Of a stretch of 64,000 nucleotides of DNA, positions 55,470 to 63,504 are shown in pieces. Position 1 is the stretch's first letter. Each line of letters starts with the position of its first letter. Both the position numbers and the translations under genes were made by a program. The notes under the pieces were generated by a model. The model searched no databases. It saw nothing but the letters and a program-made list of their open reading frames with translations, and had not been told where the DNA came from. Origin of the DNA: Dysgonomonas sp. BGC7 (GTDB lineage Bacteria > Bacteroidota > Bacteroidia > Bacteroidales > Dysgonomonadaceae); contig NZ_CVRP01000019.1 in the NCBI RefSeq assembly GCF_001261735.1, positions 124,001 through 188,000 of the forward strand. The letters are read 5' to 3'.

Positions 55470-55504
55470 AAAACAGGCTTCGAGTTTATTTCGAAGCCTG
55501 TTTT
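55470..55504 (+). terminator. Hairpin terminator after the recombinase operon (copy 1 of a repeated hairpin)
   Basis: AAAACAGGCTTCGA (55470-55483) pairs with TCGAAGCCTGTTTT (55491-55504), 14 bp perfect, followed by ATTAT. A closely similar hairpin stands at 58311-58345. Confidence 0.8.
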
Positions 55505-55524
55505 ATTATAAGACCTGTTGATTC

Positions 55525-55872
55525 TTAAAGAATCCTATTGATAAAATCTTCCTTATGCTTATCTCCCCATTGCCATAACTGATCAATAATCGGGATTAAT
55601 TCGCGACCTGTCTCTGTTAGATAATATTCTACTTTCAATGGCAAAACCGGATATACTTTCTTTTCCAAGATACCCATCCTTTCCAGTTCGCCTAATTGCT
55701 TTGTCAGCACTCTTTTGGGTGCAACACTGATACTTCGTTGCAAATCGCACGGTCTTACAATTCCTTTACTAATTTCCAGTATCAACCATGCATTCCAACT
55801 AGATGATAAAATATCAATGGCAATCCGAACAGGACAATCGGAATAGTCCATTGGATTTTTCTTTATATACAT
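55525..55872 (-). CDS. HxlR-family winged-helix regulator
   Basis: 115 residues. DCPVRIAIDILSSSWNAWLI gives the conserved Cys near the start and the first helices; LQRSISVAPKRVLTKQLGEL is the recognition region and GILEKKVYPVLPLKVEYYLT the wing, followed by the typical ETGRELIPIIDQLWQWG end. HxlR regulators sense redox or small molecules and are frequently divergent from the gene they control. It is divergent from the UvrA-like gene (138 bp between starts) and probably represses it. Confidence 0.9.
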   Translation of the reverse strand: MYIKKNPMDYSDCPVRIAIDILSSSWNAWLILEISKGIVRPCDLQRSISVAPKRVLTKQLGELERMGILEKKVYPVLPLKVEYYLTETGRELIPIIDQLWQWGDKHKEDFINRIL

Positions 55873-55984
55873 TTTTTTCCTTTGTTTTTCTTATTTCAAA
55901 GATAATCAATTATTATCCAAATAGGGATAAATTTATCACCCGATGAAAGATTTATCCCTTATTGTCCAGCCGATTATAAGTCTT

Positions 55985-55992
55985 TATTTTTG
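55985..55992 (+). promoter_or_regulatory. Promoter -7 box of the UvrA-like gene
   Basis: TATTTTTG is an exact TAnnTTTG match, 18 bp before the ATG at 56011. Confidence 0.5.
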
Positions 55993-56010
55993 TGACAAGC
56001 AACCACGAAT

Positions 56011-58272
56011 ATGAGTAAGAATGAAATTATAGTAAGAGGTGCAAGGGAAAATAATCTGAAAGATATATCTGTCAGAATTCCTAAGAAAAAAATAACCGTA
56101 TTTACAGGAGTATCAGGTTCAGGCAAAACCTCTTTAGTTTTCGACACAATAGCTGCCGAATCGCAAAGGTTATTGAATGAAACTTATGATAGTTTTATTC
56201 GCCACCGATTACAACAATATGGAAAGCCGGATGTAGATAGCTTAGATAATTTATCGGTAGCGATTATTGTCAATCAGAAGAAGATAGAAGGTAATGCCCG
56301 CTCGACAGTGGGTACAACAACCGACATATATTCGCTTTTACGGTTATTATTTTCGCGTATAGGAAATCCGTTTACAGGACATTCTACTGTCTTCTCATTT
56401 AACAACCCTCTAGGAATGTGTTCCTGTTGCGAAGGCTTAGGAAAGACTAGCATAGTGGATTTAGATGAATTGATTGATAAAACTAAATCTCTAAATGAAG
56501 GAGCAATCAGATTCCCCACATTTGAGGTTGGAGGATGGCGTTGGACTCGTTATGTCTATTCCGGATTATTCGACAATGATAAGAAGATAAAAGATTATAG
56601 TTCTCAGGAATGGTATAATCTGATATATGCAGATGATCTGAAACTGCCACACCCTGATCCTCAATTTCCTAAAACAGGAATATACGAGGGAATATTACCT
56701 CGCTTTGAGCGTAGTTTTTTCAAGAAGGAATCAAAAGAAATTACAGGTAAAAATGCATTAAGATATAAAGAGGTCGTAAAACAAGGGCTCTGCCCCGAAT
56801 GTAATGGAGCCCGTTTAAATCCAAAAGTTTTAACTTGTAAAATATCAGAAAAGAATATTGCAGATTGCTGTAATATGCAGATAGACGATTTACTTGAGTT
56901 TATTAAAACAATAGATAGTAATACTGTTACGCCGTTATTAAATACAATTATTGAAAACCTTGAAAATTTATTGGCTATTGGTTTGGGGTATCTGACCTTA
57001 AGCAGAAATACTTCTTCATTATCAGGAGGAGAATCACAACGGATAAAACTAGTCCGACATTTGGGAAGCAGCCTGACAGACCTCACTTATATATTCGATG
57101 AACCAAGTGTCGGGTTACATCCTAATGATGTACAACGCTTAAATAAATTGCTAATCGAATTACGGGATAAAGGAAATACGGTGCTGATTGTAGAACACGA
57201 CCCTGATGTAATAACCATTGCAGACCATATTATCGATATGGGAATCGGTGCAGGCAAAGGCGGTGGAAATATTGTTTACGAAGGAGATTTTGAGGGGTTA
57301 AAAAAAGTAGAAACACTGACAGGACGTTATCTTAATCATAAAAATCAACTTAAAGCCAAATATAGAACTGCTTCCAGCTATTTATCTGTAGATAATACTT
57401 CTATCCACAACTTGAAAAATATATCTGTTCAGATACCTAAAGAGGTATTGACCGTTATTACAGGAGTCGCAGGTTCAGGGAAAAGTTCCCTTGTCAAATC
57501 TTTTATTAGTCAATATAAAGATATAGTGGTAATTGACCAAAGTGACTTACGAGGTAGTAAAAGGTCGAATATTGCAACCTATACAGGGATATTGGATGTA
57601 ATAAGAAGACTATTTGCGAAGCAGAACAATGTGAATCAGTCGCTATTTAGCAATAATTCAGATGGAGCTTGCCCCGAATGCAGAGGATTAGGCATTATAT
57701 CTACCGATCTTGCTTTTTTAGATGCTGTCGAAGTTCGTTGCGAACAATGTAATGGTAGTGGATTTAAGCCCGAAGTTTTAAAGTATAAACTGAATGGTAA
57801 AAATATTACTGAAATTATGGCTATGACCATCAGCGAAGCAAATACTTTTTTTGATATACAGGAAATAATACAACCTCTTAACCGGCTTTGCGAAGTCGGC
57901 TTACATTACTTAACATTGGGACAATCCTTAAATACATTTTCAGGAGGAGAGCGTCAACGCTTGAAATTAGCAACCGAATTAGGAAAGAAAGGAAATATAT
58001 ACGTTTTTGATGAGCCGACAACAGGACTTCATGGTTCAGATATATCCAAACTTATGAAGCTTTTTGACAGACTAGTAAATGAAGAGAATACAGTTATCAT
58101 TATCGAACACAATATGGATATTATCTCTCAAGCTGACTGGATTATTGACATGGGACTTGGTGCAGGTAAAAATGGAGGAGAGATCGTTTTTGAAGGCTTA
58201 GCAAAGGATATAATAAAAAACAGCCAATCACTAACGGGCATATACTTAGACAAATATCTAAGTACCAAATAA
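56011..58272 (+). CDS. Short UvrA-like (UvrA2/DrrC-type) ABC ATPase
   Basis: 753 residues against about 940 for housekeeping UvrA; the lost parts are in the insertion domains, as in UvrA2/DrrC proteins. Two ABC modules: Walker A GVSGSGKTS near residue 34 and GVAGSGKSS near 490; signatures LSGGESQRIKLVRHLG and FSGGERQRLKLATELG; Walker B YIFDEPSVGLHP and YVFDEPTTGLHG. CxxC zinc-finger pairs are present (CPECNGARLNP, CPECRGLGI and CEQCNGSGF). Known relatives protect against DNA-intercalating antibiotics. It is divergent from an HxlR gene. Specific drug unknown. Confidence 0.92.
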   Translation: MSKNEIIVRGARENNLKDISVRIPKKKITVFTGVSGSGKTSLVFDTIAAESQRLLNETYDSFIRHRLQQYGKPDVDSLDNLSVAIIVNQKKIEGNARSTVGTTTDIYSLLRLLFSRIGNPFTGHSTVFSFNNPLGMCSCCEGLGKTSIVDLDELIDKTKSLNEGAIRFPTFEVGGWRWTRYVYSGLFDNDKKIKDYSSQEWYNLIYADDLKLPHPDPQFPKTGIYEGILPRFERSFFKKESKEITGKNALRYKEVVKQGLCPECNGARLNPKVLTCKISEKNIADCCNMQIDDLLEFIKTIDSNTVTPLLNTIIENLENLLAIGLGYLTLSRNTSSLSGGESQRIKLVRHLGSSLTDLTYIFDEPSVGLHPNDVQRLNKLLIELRDKGNTVLIVEHDPDVITIADHIIDMGIGAGKGGGNIVYEGDFEGLKKVETLTGRYLNHKNQLKAKYRTASSYLSVDNTSIHNLKNISVQIPKEVLTVITGVAGSGKSSLVKSFISQYKDIVVIDQSDLRGSKRSNIATYTGILDVIRRLFAKQNNVNQSLFSNNSDGACPECRGLGIISTDLAFLDAVEVRCEQCNGSGFKPEVLKYKLNGKNITEIMAMTISEANTFFDIQEIIQPLNRLCEVGLHYLTLGQSLNTFSGGERQRLKLATELGKKGNIYVFDEPTTGLHGSDISKLMKLFDRLVNEENTVIIIEHNMDIISQADWIIDMGLGAGKNGGEIVFEGLAKDIIKNSQSLTGIYLDKYLSTK

Positions 58273-58310
58273 AAAATCACTAAACAGCATAAAGAAAGCG
58301 GTTCACATAA

Positions 58311-58345
58311 AAAACAGGCTTCGAGTTAATTCTGAAGCCTGTTTT
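58311..58345 (+). terminator. Hairpin terminator after the UvrA-like gene (copy 2)
   Basis: AAAACAGGCTTCGAGTT is shared with the hairpin at 55470-55504, as is GAAGCCTGTTTT on the right arm. The two hairpins bracket the HxlR/UvrA-like pair. Confidence 0.75.
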
Positions 58346-58370
58346 CTGTTGTAGACCTAGGAATAGAATA

Positions 58371-58667
58371 CTATTTCAGTTCTTGAATATAGTTTCGATC
58401 TAATATCTTCTGAATATCAGATTCTCGATACAGGGTTTTACCCCCAAACTGAAAATAAGGAATTTTACCCTCTGTACGATAGAGTTGTAATGTTCTTCTG
58501 CTTATTTTTAACTTTTTAGCCATCTCCGTATCAGTCAAAAATCGTTCTCCAAAGAGCGATGGCTTCTCGGAGGTCAGGACAACTTCAATTCGATCCAACA
58601 TCTTGTCAAGCAAAGCAAAAAACTTCTTTACTCGCTCGTTTCGCTTTGTTAAAATGTCATTATCCAT
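58371..58667 (-). CDS. Excisionase-like HTH protein (second of pair)
   Basis: 98 residues. N-terminal helix (RVKKFFALLDKMLDRIEVVL), then FLTDTEMAKKLKISRRTLQL, YRTEGKIPYFQFGGKTLY and RESDIQKIL, a MerR-like HTH with the wing, as in the excisionase-type regulators of Bacteroidota elements. It starts 8 bp inside the previous gene of the pair. Intact counterpart of the pseudogene at 25022-25322. Confidence 0.86.
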   Translation of the reverse strand: MDNDILTKRNERVKKFFALLDKMLDRIEVVLTSEKPSLFGERFLTDTEMAKKLKISRRTLQLYRTEGKIPYFQFGGKTLYRESDIQKILDRNYIQELK

Positions 58668-58947
58668 GTTGTTGCAATTCTAATTCGTGAATAAGTTTTC
58701 TTACATCTTTGACTCTATAATAGAGTTTCCGGCTAATCTTGGTATAGGGCAACATACCACTATCTCGATAACCTTGAAGAGTACATTTAGATATATTAAG
58801 CATCTGGCACACATCCTGATTATCTAACCAATCTTCAAGTCCTTTACTTGTATGGCGTTCACACAGCTTGTTCACTTTATGAGCGAACAGTTCAAACTGC
58901 GTCATCATTGCCTCGAATGTTCGGGCTTCAATATATATTATCTCCAT
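58660..58947 (-). CDS. Excisionase-like HTH protein (first of pair)
   Basis: 95 residues. A helical N-terminus (FEAMMTQFELFAHKVNKLCE) and the HTH WLDNQDVCQMLNISKCTLQG with YRDSGMLPYTKISRKLYYRV. Typical of the DNA-bending proteins that cooperate with tyrosine recombinases. A -7 box (TATATTTG on the minus strand, 58996-58989) lies 42 bp upstream. Intact counterpart of the pseudogene at 24763-25017. Confidence 0.86.
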   Translation of the reverse strand: MEIIYIEARTFEAMMTQFELFAHKVNKLCERHTSKGLEDWLDNQDVCQMLNISKCTLQGYRDSGMLPYTKISRKLYYRVKDVRKLIHELELQQHG

Positions 58948-59407
58948 AGTAATTTACTTTTTTGTTCATACTATGATTACGGGGGGAGCAAATATAAGTC
59001 ATTAAATTACAGTATACATAAGTAATTTATAGGCTGGTAGCTTTAGTCTATACTTGTCTATGCCTAAAAAACATTTTATACTCTTTCGATAGCTTCAGGA
59101 AAGGGTAAAAGGGATTTTTTCTACTTGTTTCATAATTTCTTCCCCTTTAAGCGAAATGTCATCAGAGCCTAATGAGTATTCGATTTCAGTCGCAAAGGTA
59201 TTCCGTGTTCTTCACGCTGACAGCAAGGTAAGCCCTAAAGGGTTTGGCGAAAAATCTTCCTCTTTCCCTTCTTCTGCTATTCGGGCGAGCGTATTTATTC
59301 GTCAAAACCTTGCACAGCTAAACACTACCCTTTTTTTAAGCTTCTGAAACTCGAATACTCCTCACCGGCTCCGATACGGCATAGCGTTAAAAAAAAGGTC
59401 AGAAATT
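58948..59407. other. Non-coding region before the conjugative-element module
   Basis: 460 bp. It holds the -7 box for the HTH pair (58989-58996). A 63-codon open stretch on the plus strand at 59156-59347 has a composition typical of non-coding mobile-element sequence; I do not call it a gene. Otherwise I see nothing. Confidence 0.5.
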
Positions 59408-59644
59408 ATGAAACTAACAGCAGAAAAAAATAAGAAACAACGATCCTCCTACCTTCCAATTAGCATAGGTTGGGTTTTGAAAATAGTCTTAATTATCGTG
59501 GGTTACTCCTTATGGGGAGCTGGGTTTATTTGGGCTTTGGTGGGCTTGTATCTCTTCTATGATGTGATTCGGGGTATTCTCTCGTGCCTGCTGATGTTGG
59601 GTGCTGTAATTACCCTTATTTATCTAATGCTGACTTATTTATAA
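59408..59644 (+). CDS. Small membrane protein
   Basis: 78 residues. A basic N-terminus (MKLTAEKNKKQRSS) is followed by two or three hydrophobic helices (WVLKIVLIIVGYSLWGAGFI, WALVGLYLFYDVI and ILSCLLMLGAVITLIYLMLT). No family known to me. It is first of the co-directional small-gene series leading to pcfK/pcfJ-like genes, 20 bp before the next gene. Confidence 0.7.
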   Translation: MKLTAEKNKKQRSSYLPISIGWVLKIVLIIVGYSLWGAGFIWALVGLYLFYDVIRGILSCLLMLGAVITLIYLMLTYL

Positions 59645-59664
59645 TCTATTAAAACGCAAAAGTT

Positions 59665-60666
59665 ATGACAAAGGTATTTTTATTAGGTGCGAACAAAGAA
59701 ATTGACAGAGCCGAACAAGTAGTAGAGGTCAATCAAGTTATCCAAATGGAGGGGTACAGCTATCACAGATATGTAGTGTACGACATTACAAAAAATCAAT
59801 GGGGCATCACTTACAAGTTGATAAACCTAACGACAAAGGACTTTCATACTGCCGACATTATTCGACCATTGAAAGAAAAATTTGGTATTGGATTCTATTA
59901 CGACACCGACAACCCTCAATTTATGGACAGCTTTGAAGTAGCAATATTGCTCCAAGAAGCACAAGCCAAAGCCAATACAGAAGCGGACGAGGAAGAAAAA
60001 AAACGCATACGAGTGGAGGAAGTCAAAGCGATAGGTAGCAAACGTTTTGCCGAAATACTCCCAGAAAATGCACAAGCGGTTATCGTGGCACGTTTGAAGC
60101 AAGACGAGAGCGACAGCCAAAGAGACTACTTTGCATCAAGAACAACACGGACTGTCATCTTAGGCTTTTCTACCCACAAAAGAGATATCTTTTCTGAAAT
60201 GCGGAAACACGCATCCAATTTTGAAGAAACTGCCTATTTAACGGAGTACAACGAAGATTACGAACATCGGGAAAAGTATTCGATGGGTGCAGGGTACTAT
60301 TTAGGCGAAAGCAAATATCATGGATGGATAATCGAAAAAGAGCCTATTTACAACCGAGAACAAGCAATTAAATTATTTGCCTATGCAGCAGGGAGCGAAG
60401 ATAACATTCGCATAAAAAAGACTGATGATACACCACCAACACCACCAAGCGACAAGAACGGCACAAGCAAGAACGGTTGCACATTAGTAGAGTATTCAGA
60501 GAAAGCGGTAGCAGTATTTGGAGAAACAAGAGCCATCAAAGACGAACTCAAAGCAATGGGAGGAAAGTTTAACAGCAGACTGACCTTTAACGGAAAAAGG
60601 TTAGCAGGATGGATATTTTCAAAGTCGCAGGAGCAACGCTTAGCGTACTACTTTGGATTAAATTAA
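59665..60666 (+). CDS. Conserved conjugative-element protein with C-terminal FGETRAIKDELKAMG domain
   Basis: 333 residues, soluble, highly charged. The last 55 residues (AVAVFGETRAIKDELKAMGG, KFNSRLTFNGKRLAGWIFSK) form a small domain that recurs in Bacteroidota conjugative transposons, alone or joined to other domains. The N-terminal 250 residues include a LYPD-free linker rich in Thr/Pro (TDDTPPTPPSDKNGTSKNG). Role unknown; perhaps DNA binding or anti-restriction. It belongs to the same plus-strand series as its neighbours. Confidence 0.75.
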   Translation: MTKVFLLGANKEIDRAEQVVEVNQVIQMEGYSYHRYVVYDITKNQWGITYKLINLTTKDFHTADIIRPLKEKFGIGFYYDTDNPQFMDSFEVAILLQEAQAKANTEADEEEKKRIRVEEVKAIGSKRFAEILPENAQAVIVARLKQDESDSQRDYFASRTTRTVILGFSTHKRDIFSEMRKHASNFEETAYLTEYNEDYEHREKYSMGAGYYLGESKYHGWIIEKEPIYNREQAIKLFAYAAGSEDNIRIKKTDDTPPTPPSDKNGTSKNGCTLVEYSEKAVAVFGETRAIKDELKAMGGKFNSRLTFNGKRLAGWIFSKSQEQRLAYYFGLN

Positions 60667-60710
60667 TTATCAGAAAACTAAGGAAGTATAAATATAAAGC
60701 ATAGGATATA

Positions 60711-60971
60711 ATGAAAACGAATAGAAAAGTAACAGCTAAGTCTGTAACAATCAATTTCAGAAATTATGGCGAAATAACAATCCCTAAAGGTGTTTTAGTG
60801 ACCAATGAGACGGCAATGGGAATAGATGATAAATACAATTTTGTAGATGAATTTGATTGGATTGATACCAACTACCCCCAAGTAGCACGATCATTAAAAA
60901 TGGATGCTCAAAACTATGGAATAAACATACCCAAAGAACATATAATCACTCAAGAAGATGAAAACATTTAA
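60711..60971 (+). CDS. Small hypothetical protein
   Basis: 86 residues (VTINFRNYGEITIPKGVLVT, DKYNFVDEFDWIDTNYPQVA). No known motif. It overlaps the next start by 14 bp, so the two are coupled. It is part of the conjugative-element small-gene series. Confidence 0.65.
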   Translation: MKTNRKVTAKSVTINFRNYGEITIPKGVLVTNETAMGIDDKYNFVDEFDWIDTNYPQVARSLKMDAQNYGINIPKEHIITQEDENI

Positions 60972-61191
60972 AAGAGCAAACCTCCCCGAACAAATAAACT
61001 ATAACAGCAAGGTTTATAAAGTTGATATTGAACTAAGTGCTTTGTATTCAATTGGTAGAACAAATAAAGTACCGAATGATGCTATAAAAGTCGAAGTATT
61101 AAGCCGAAAACTAAAAAGCAGTACCGATATATATAACAGACCTTACAAGCCTTCAATTTTCATATTCATTCCCATAGAGCCAAAGAAATAA
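60958..61191 (+). CDS. Small hypothetical protein
   Basis: 77 residues (KVYKVDIELSALYSIGRTNK, DAIKVEVLSRKLKSSTDIYN), predicted beta-rich and basic. No known family. Its start overlaps the preceding gene, which supports real translation. Confidence 0.65.
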   Translation: MKTFKRANLPEQINYNSKVYKVDIELSALYSIGRTNKVPNDAIKVEVLSRKLKSSTDIYNRPYKPSIFIFIPIEPKK

Positions 61192-61237
61192 AATAATAAC
61201 AAGGGGCGGTAAACCTGCCCTACAACACCCCAAGATT

Positions 61238-61651
61238 ATGAAAGCAACAAACCATTTCCAAAATACGATAAAGGCATATTTAGACAAACGTGCAGAGATA
61301 GATTTACTTTTTTCATTCCGTTACTCCCTGCCCGAAAAGAAGTTAGAGGATTGCGTGACTTATATCCTAAACCAAGTACAGAAAAGCGGTTGCAATGGTT
61401 TTCACGATGATGAAATATTCGGCATGGCGGTACATTTCTATGACGAAGACAACATCAAAATAGGTAAACCGATGCACAATGCACAGGTAGCAGTCAATCA
61501 TGTAGTCGTATTAACAGCCGAAGAAAAAGAGAAAGCACGTCAAGAGGCTATGCAAAAGGCACAAGACGAAGCCTATCGAAAAATGACACAGCCAACTAAG
61601 AAAGCCAAAAGAGTAGCATTAAATCTCCAACCAAGTCTATTTGACTTTTAA
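61238..61651 (+). CDS. PcfK-like protein
   Basis: 137 residues. The N-terminal part (FQNTIKAYLDKRAEIDLLFS, DCVTYILNQVQKSGCNGFHD, DDEIFGMAVHFYDED) matches the PcfK-like family found with PcfJ in conjugative elements. The C-terminus is charged and ends PSLFDF. It is 11 bp before the PcfJ-like gene. Its exact role in transfer is not established. Confidence 0.85.
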   Translation: MKATNHFQNTIKAYLDKRAEIDLLFSFRYSLPEKKLEDCVTYILNQVQKSGCNGFHDDEIFGMAVHFYDEDNIKIGKPMHNAQVAVNHVVVLTAEEKEKARQEAMQKAQDEAYRKMTQPTKKAKRVALNLQPSLFDF

Positions 61652-61662
61652 ATTATCGACCT

Positions 61663-62958
61663 ATGAAACCAAAGAATAAACTCCAAAAACAAGTAGTAGA
61701 AGCAAGTAAAACATTGCCCAAACTTACCAAAACGCAAATCCAATGGGGATACGACCACGCTATGCAATATGTTGGACGAAGAACTGAGAAAGGAATTGTT
61801 ACTTGTACCAAGTGCGGTCACTCGTGGCAAGGGATGGGAGAATTAGCCAATACCCTTTTGGGGTGCGAGTGCCCGAATTGTCAATCAAAATTAATAGCTA
61901 AGACCACCAAGAAACGAACATTTGATGATAGTTATTATATGAACATCATCACGGCTCACAAAGGCTATCAAGTGATACGCACCATCATGTTAAGTTATAA
62001 ATCCAAAATAGGAGAACCGACAAAACTTTCATATTCCGAAGTGATGCAACGTTGGATTGCCCCCGATGGGAAACATTACACCTTTGCCCGACTTCGCCAA
62101 ACGATGGGGACGTATTGTATTGATTCATGGTTTTTTCATACTCCATTAGAATTGCGAAACGAGAATAGCAACAATAAGTTTTACATAAACGTCTATGACA
62201 AAATAGGAAGTATGGGCGAAATCTATCCACCTCAGAAACTTATACCCGAATTGAAAAGAAGTGGCTATAAAAAAGCATTATATGGACAGAACCCTTTAGA
62301 CTTATTCCGTACCCTACTGAGTGACAGCAGAGCCGAAACACTTATCAAAGCAGGCTATACAAAGCTATTAGAACGTATTATGAATATGGGTTGGAAGAAT
62401 ATTGACAGTTATTGGCAATCCATCAAAATAGCTATCCGCAACAAATACAAAATTGAAGATGCCATTCTTTGGTGCGACTATATAGATATGCTTCGATTCT
62501 TTGGCAAAGATTTGCACAATGCAAAATACGTTTGTCCGACTAACCTAAAAACCGAACATGACCGATATGTTATTAGGAGAGCTAAAGCAGATGCACAAGC
62601 CGAAATAGAAAAGCAAATTGCAAAGGAAGATTCATTCAGAGAAGAAAAAGGCAAATTTTTCGGACTTTCGTTTTCAGATGGTACTATCAGTGTTCGTGTC
62701 TTGGAGAGCATAGCAGATATAATATTGGAAGGAAAAATGATGCATCATTGCGTAGGTGGTTATTACTCAAAAGCCGATTCGCTAATCTTATCGGCTTGTA
62801 TTGATGGCAAACGCATTGAAACAATTGAGGTATCAATTTCGCAATTAAAAGTTGTTCAAAGCCGTGGAGTATGTAACAAGAACACTAAACACCACAATAG
62901 AATAATACAACTTGTAGAGCAAAATATATCACTTATAGAAAATAGATTAGCAGCATGA
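61663..62958 (+). CDS. PcfJ-like protein
   Basis: 431 residues. A zinc ribbon near residues 48-80 (VTCTKCGHSW and CECPNCQSKL) and, near the C-terminus, the PcfJ motif MMHHCVGGYYSKADSLILSA with IETIEVSISQLKVVQSRG. PcfJ-like proteins accompany PcfK in conjugative and plasmid modules; function not established. It overlaps the next start by 4 bp. Confidence 0.88.
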   Translation: MKPKNKLQKQVVEASKTLPKLTKTQIQWGYDHAMQYVGRRTEKGIVTCTKCGHSWQGMGELANTLLGCECPNCQSKLIAKTTKKRTFDDSYYMNIITAHKGYQVIRTIMLSYKSKIGEPTKLSYSEVMQRWIAPDGKHYTFARLRQTMGTYCIDSWFFHTPLELRNENSNNKFYINVYDKIGSMGEIYPPQKLIPELKRSGYKKALYGQNPLDLFRTLLSDSRAETLIKAGYTKLLERIMNMGWKNIDSYWQSIKIAIRNKYKIEDAILWCDYIDMLRFFGKDLHNAKYVCPTNLKTEHDRYVIRRAKADAQAEIEKQIAKEDSFREEKGKFFGLSFSDGTISVRVLESIADIILEGKMMHHCVGGYYSKADSLILSACIDGKRIETIEVSISQLKVVQSRGVCNKNTKHHNRIIQLVEQNISLIENRLAA

Positions 62959-63140
62959 TGAAAGAAAATGTTTACACCTTATTTGTTGGCTTCCGAAAAT
63001 TGGGAGAGTTCAAATCTATTTTGGAAGCCAAGAAGTTTGCTCAAAGTAGCAATCTGGCAGGAGCTTTTAACCTTCTTGGCGAGAATTATAGAGATAGTTG
63101 GTATGTGTTTAAATCAGAAACTAAAGACGATGAAAATTAA
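62955..63140 (+). CDS. Small hypothetical protein
   Basis: 61 residues (YTLFVGFRKLGEFKSILEAK, NYRDSWYVFKSETKDDEN). No known family. Start overlaps the PcfJ-like stop by 4 bp (ATGA), and its stop overlaps the next start by 11 bp, which supports it as real. Confidence 0.68.
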   Translation: MMKENVYTLFVGFRKLGEFKSILEAKKFAQSSNLAGAFNLLGENYRDSWYVFKSETKDDEN

Positions 63141-63309
63141 AAATATAACAGGGAAGTCCATCGAAGTTACAAATTTGAATAAGGCTATTAAGCAATGCAA
63201 ATTGTGCAGGAATAGTCCCTTTCTGATGGATTCTGGACATACGGTTGGAGAGAATTACTCGTTTATGCTCCTGCAATTGGAAGAACTGAAACGAAAATTG
63301 AAGACCTGA
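63130..63309 (+). CDS. Small hypothetical protein with CxxC
   Basis: 59 residues from the ATG at 63130 (MKIKNITGKSIEVTNLNKAI then KQCKLCRNSPF). A longer in-frame start at 62968 would overlap the previous gene almost completely and is unlikely. The CKLC pair could bind a metal. It is the last gene before the terminator at 63310. Confidence 0.65.
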   Translation: MKIKNITGKSIEVTNLNKAIKQCKLCRNSPFLMDSGHTVGENYSFMLLQLEELKRKLKT

Positions 63310-63340
63310 CGGCGGAGAGAAATTTCCGCCGCTTCTTTTT
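63310..63340 (+). terminator. Terminator after the pcfK/pcfJ-like operon
   Basis: CGGCGGA (63310-63316) pairs with TCCGCCG (63325-63331), followed by CTTCTTTTT, a classical intrinsic terminator. Confidence 0.78.
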
Positions 63341-63446
63341 CCATGAGCTGTTAACAAAATTTTATGCGGAGAAAAAGAAGCAAAAATCCTGTCTTTCATA
63401 GTTTTATAACAATGATCAGTTCTTGAGAGAAGTATAATAACAAATC

Positions 63447-63494
63447 GGCAAATAAATAATCAAATAGAAAATCCACCTATTATCTATTTGCCGA
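63447..63494 (-). terminator. Terminator of the cation-efflux gene
   Basis: CGGCAAATA (63447-63455) pairs perfectly with TATTTGCCG (63486-63494), with further short pairing inside. It lies 10 bp after the stop of the minus-strand transporter. Confidence 0.6.
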
Positions 63495-63504
63495 ACAAAG
63501 ACTT

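Noticed and set aside
59156-59347. A 63-codon open stretch on the plus strand
   Set aside because: Composition and repeated Ser/Phe suggest non-coding mobile-element sequence; no ribosome site, no neighbour coupling.
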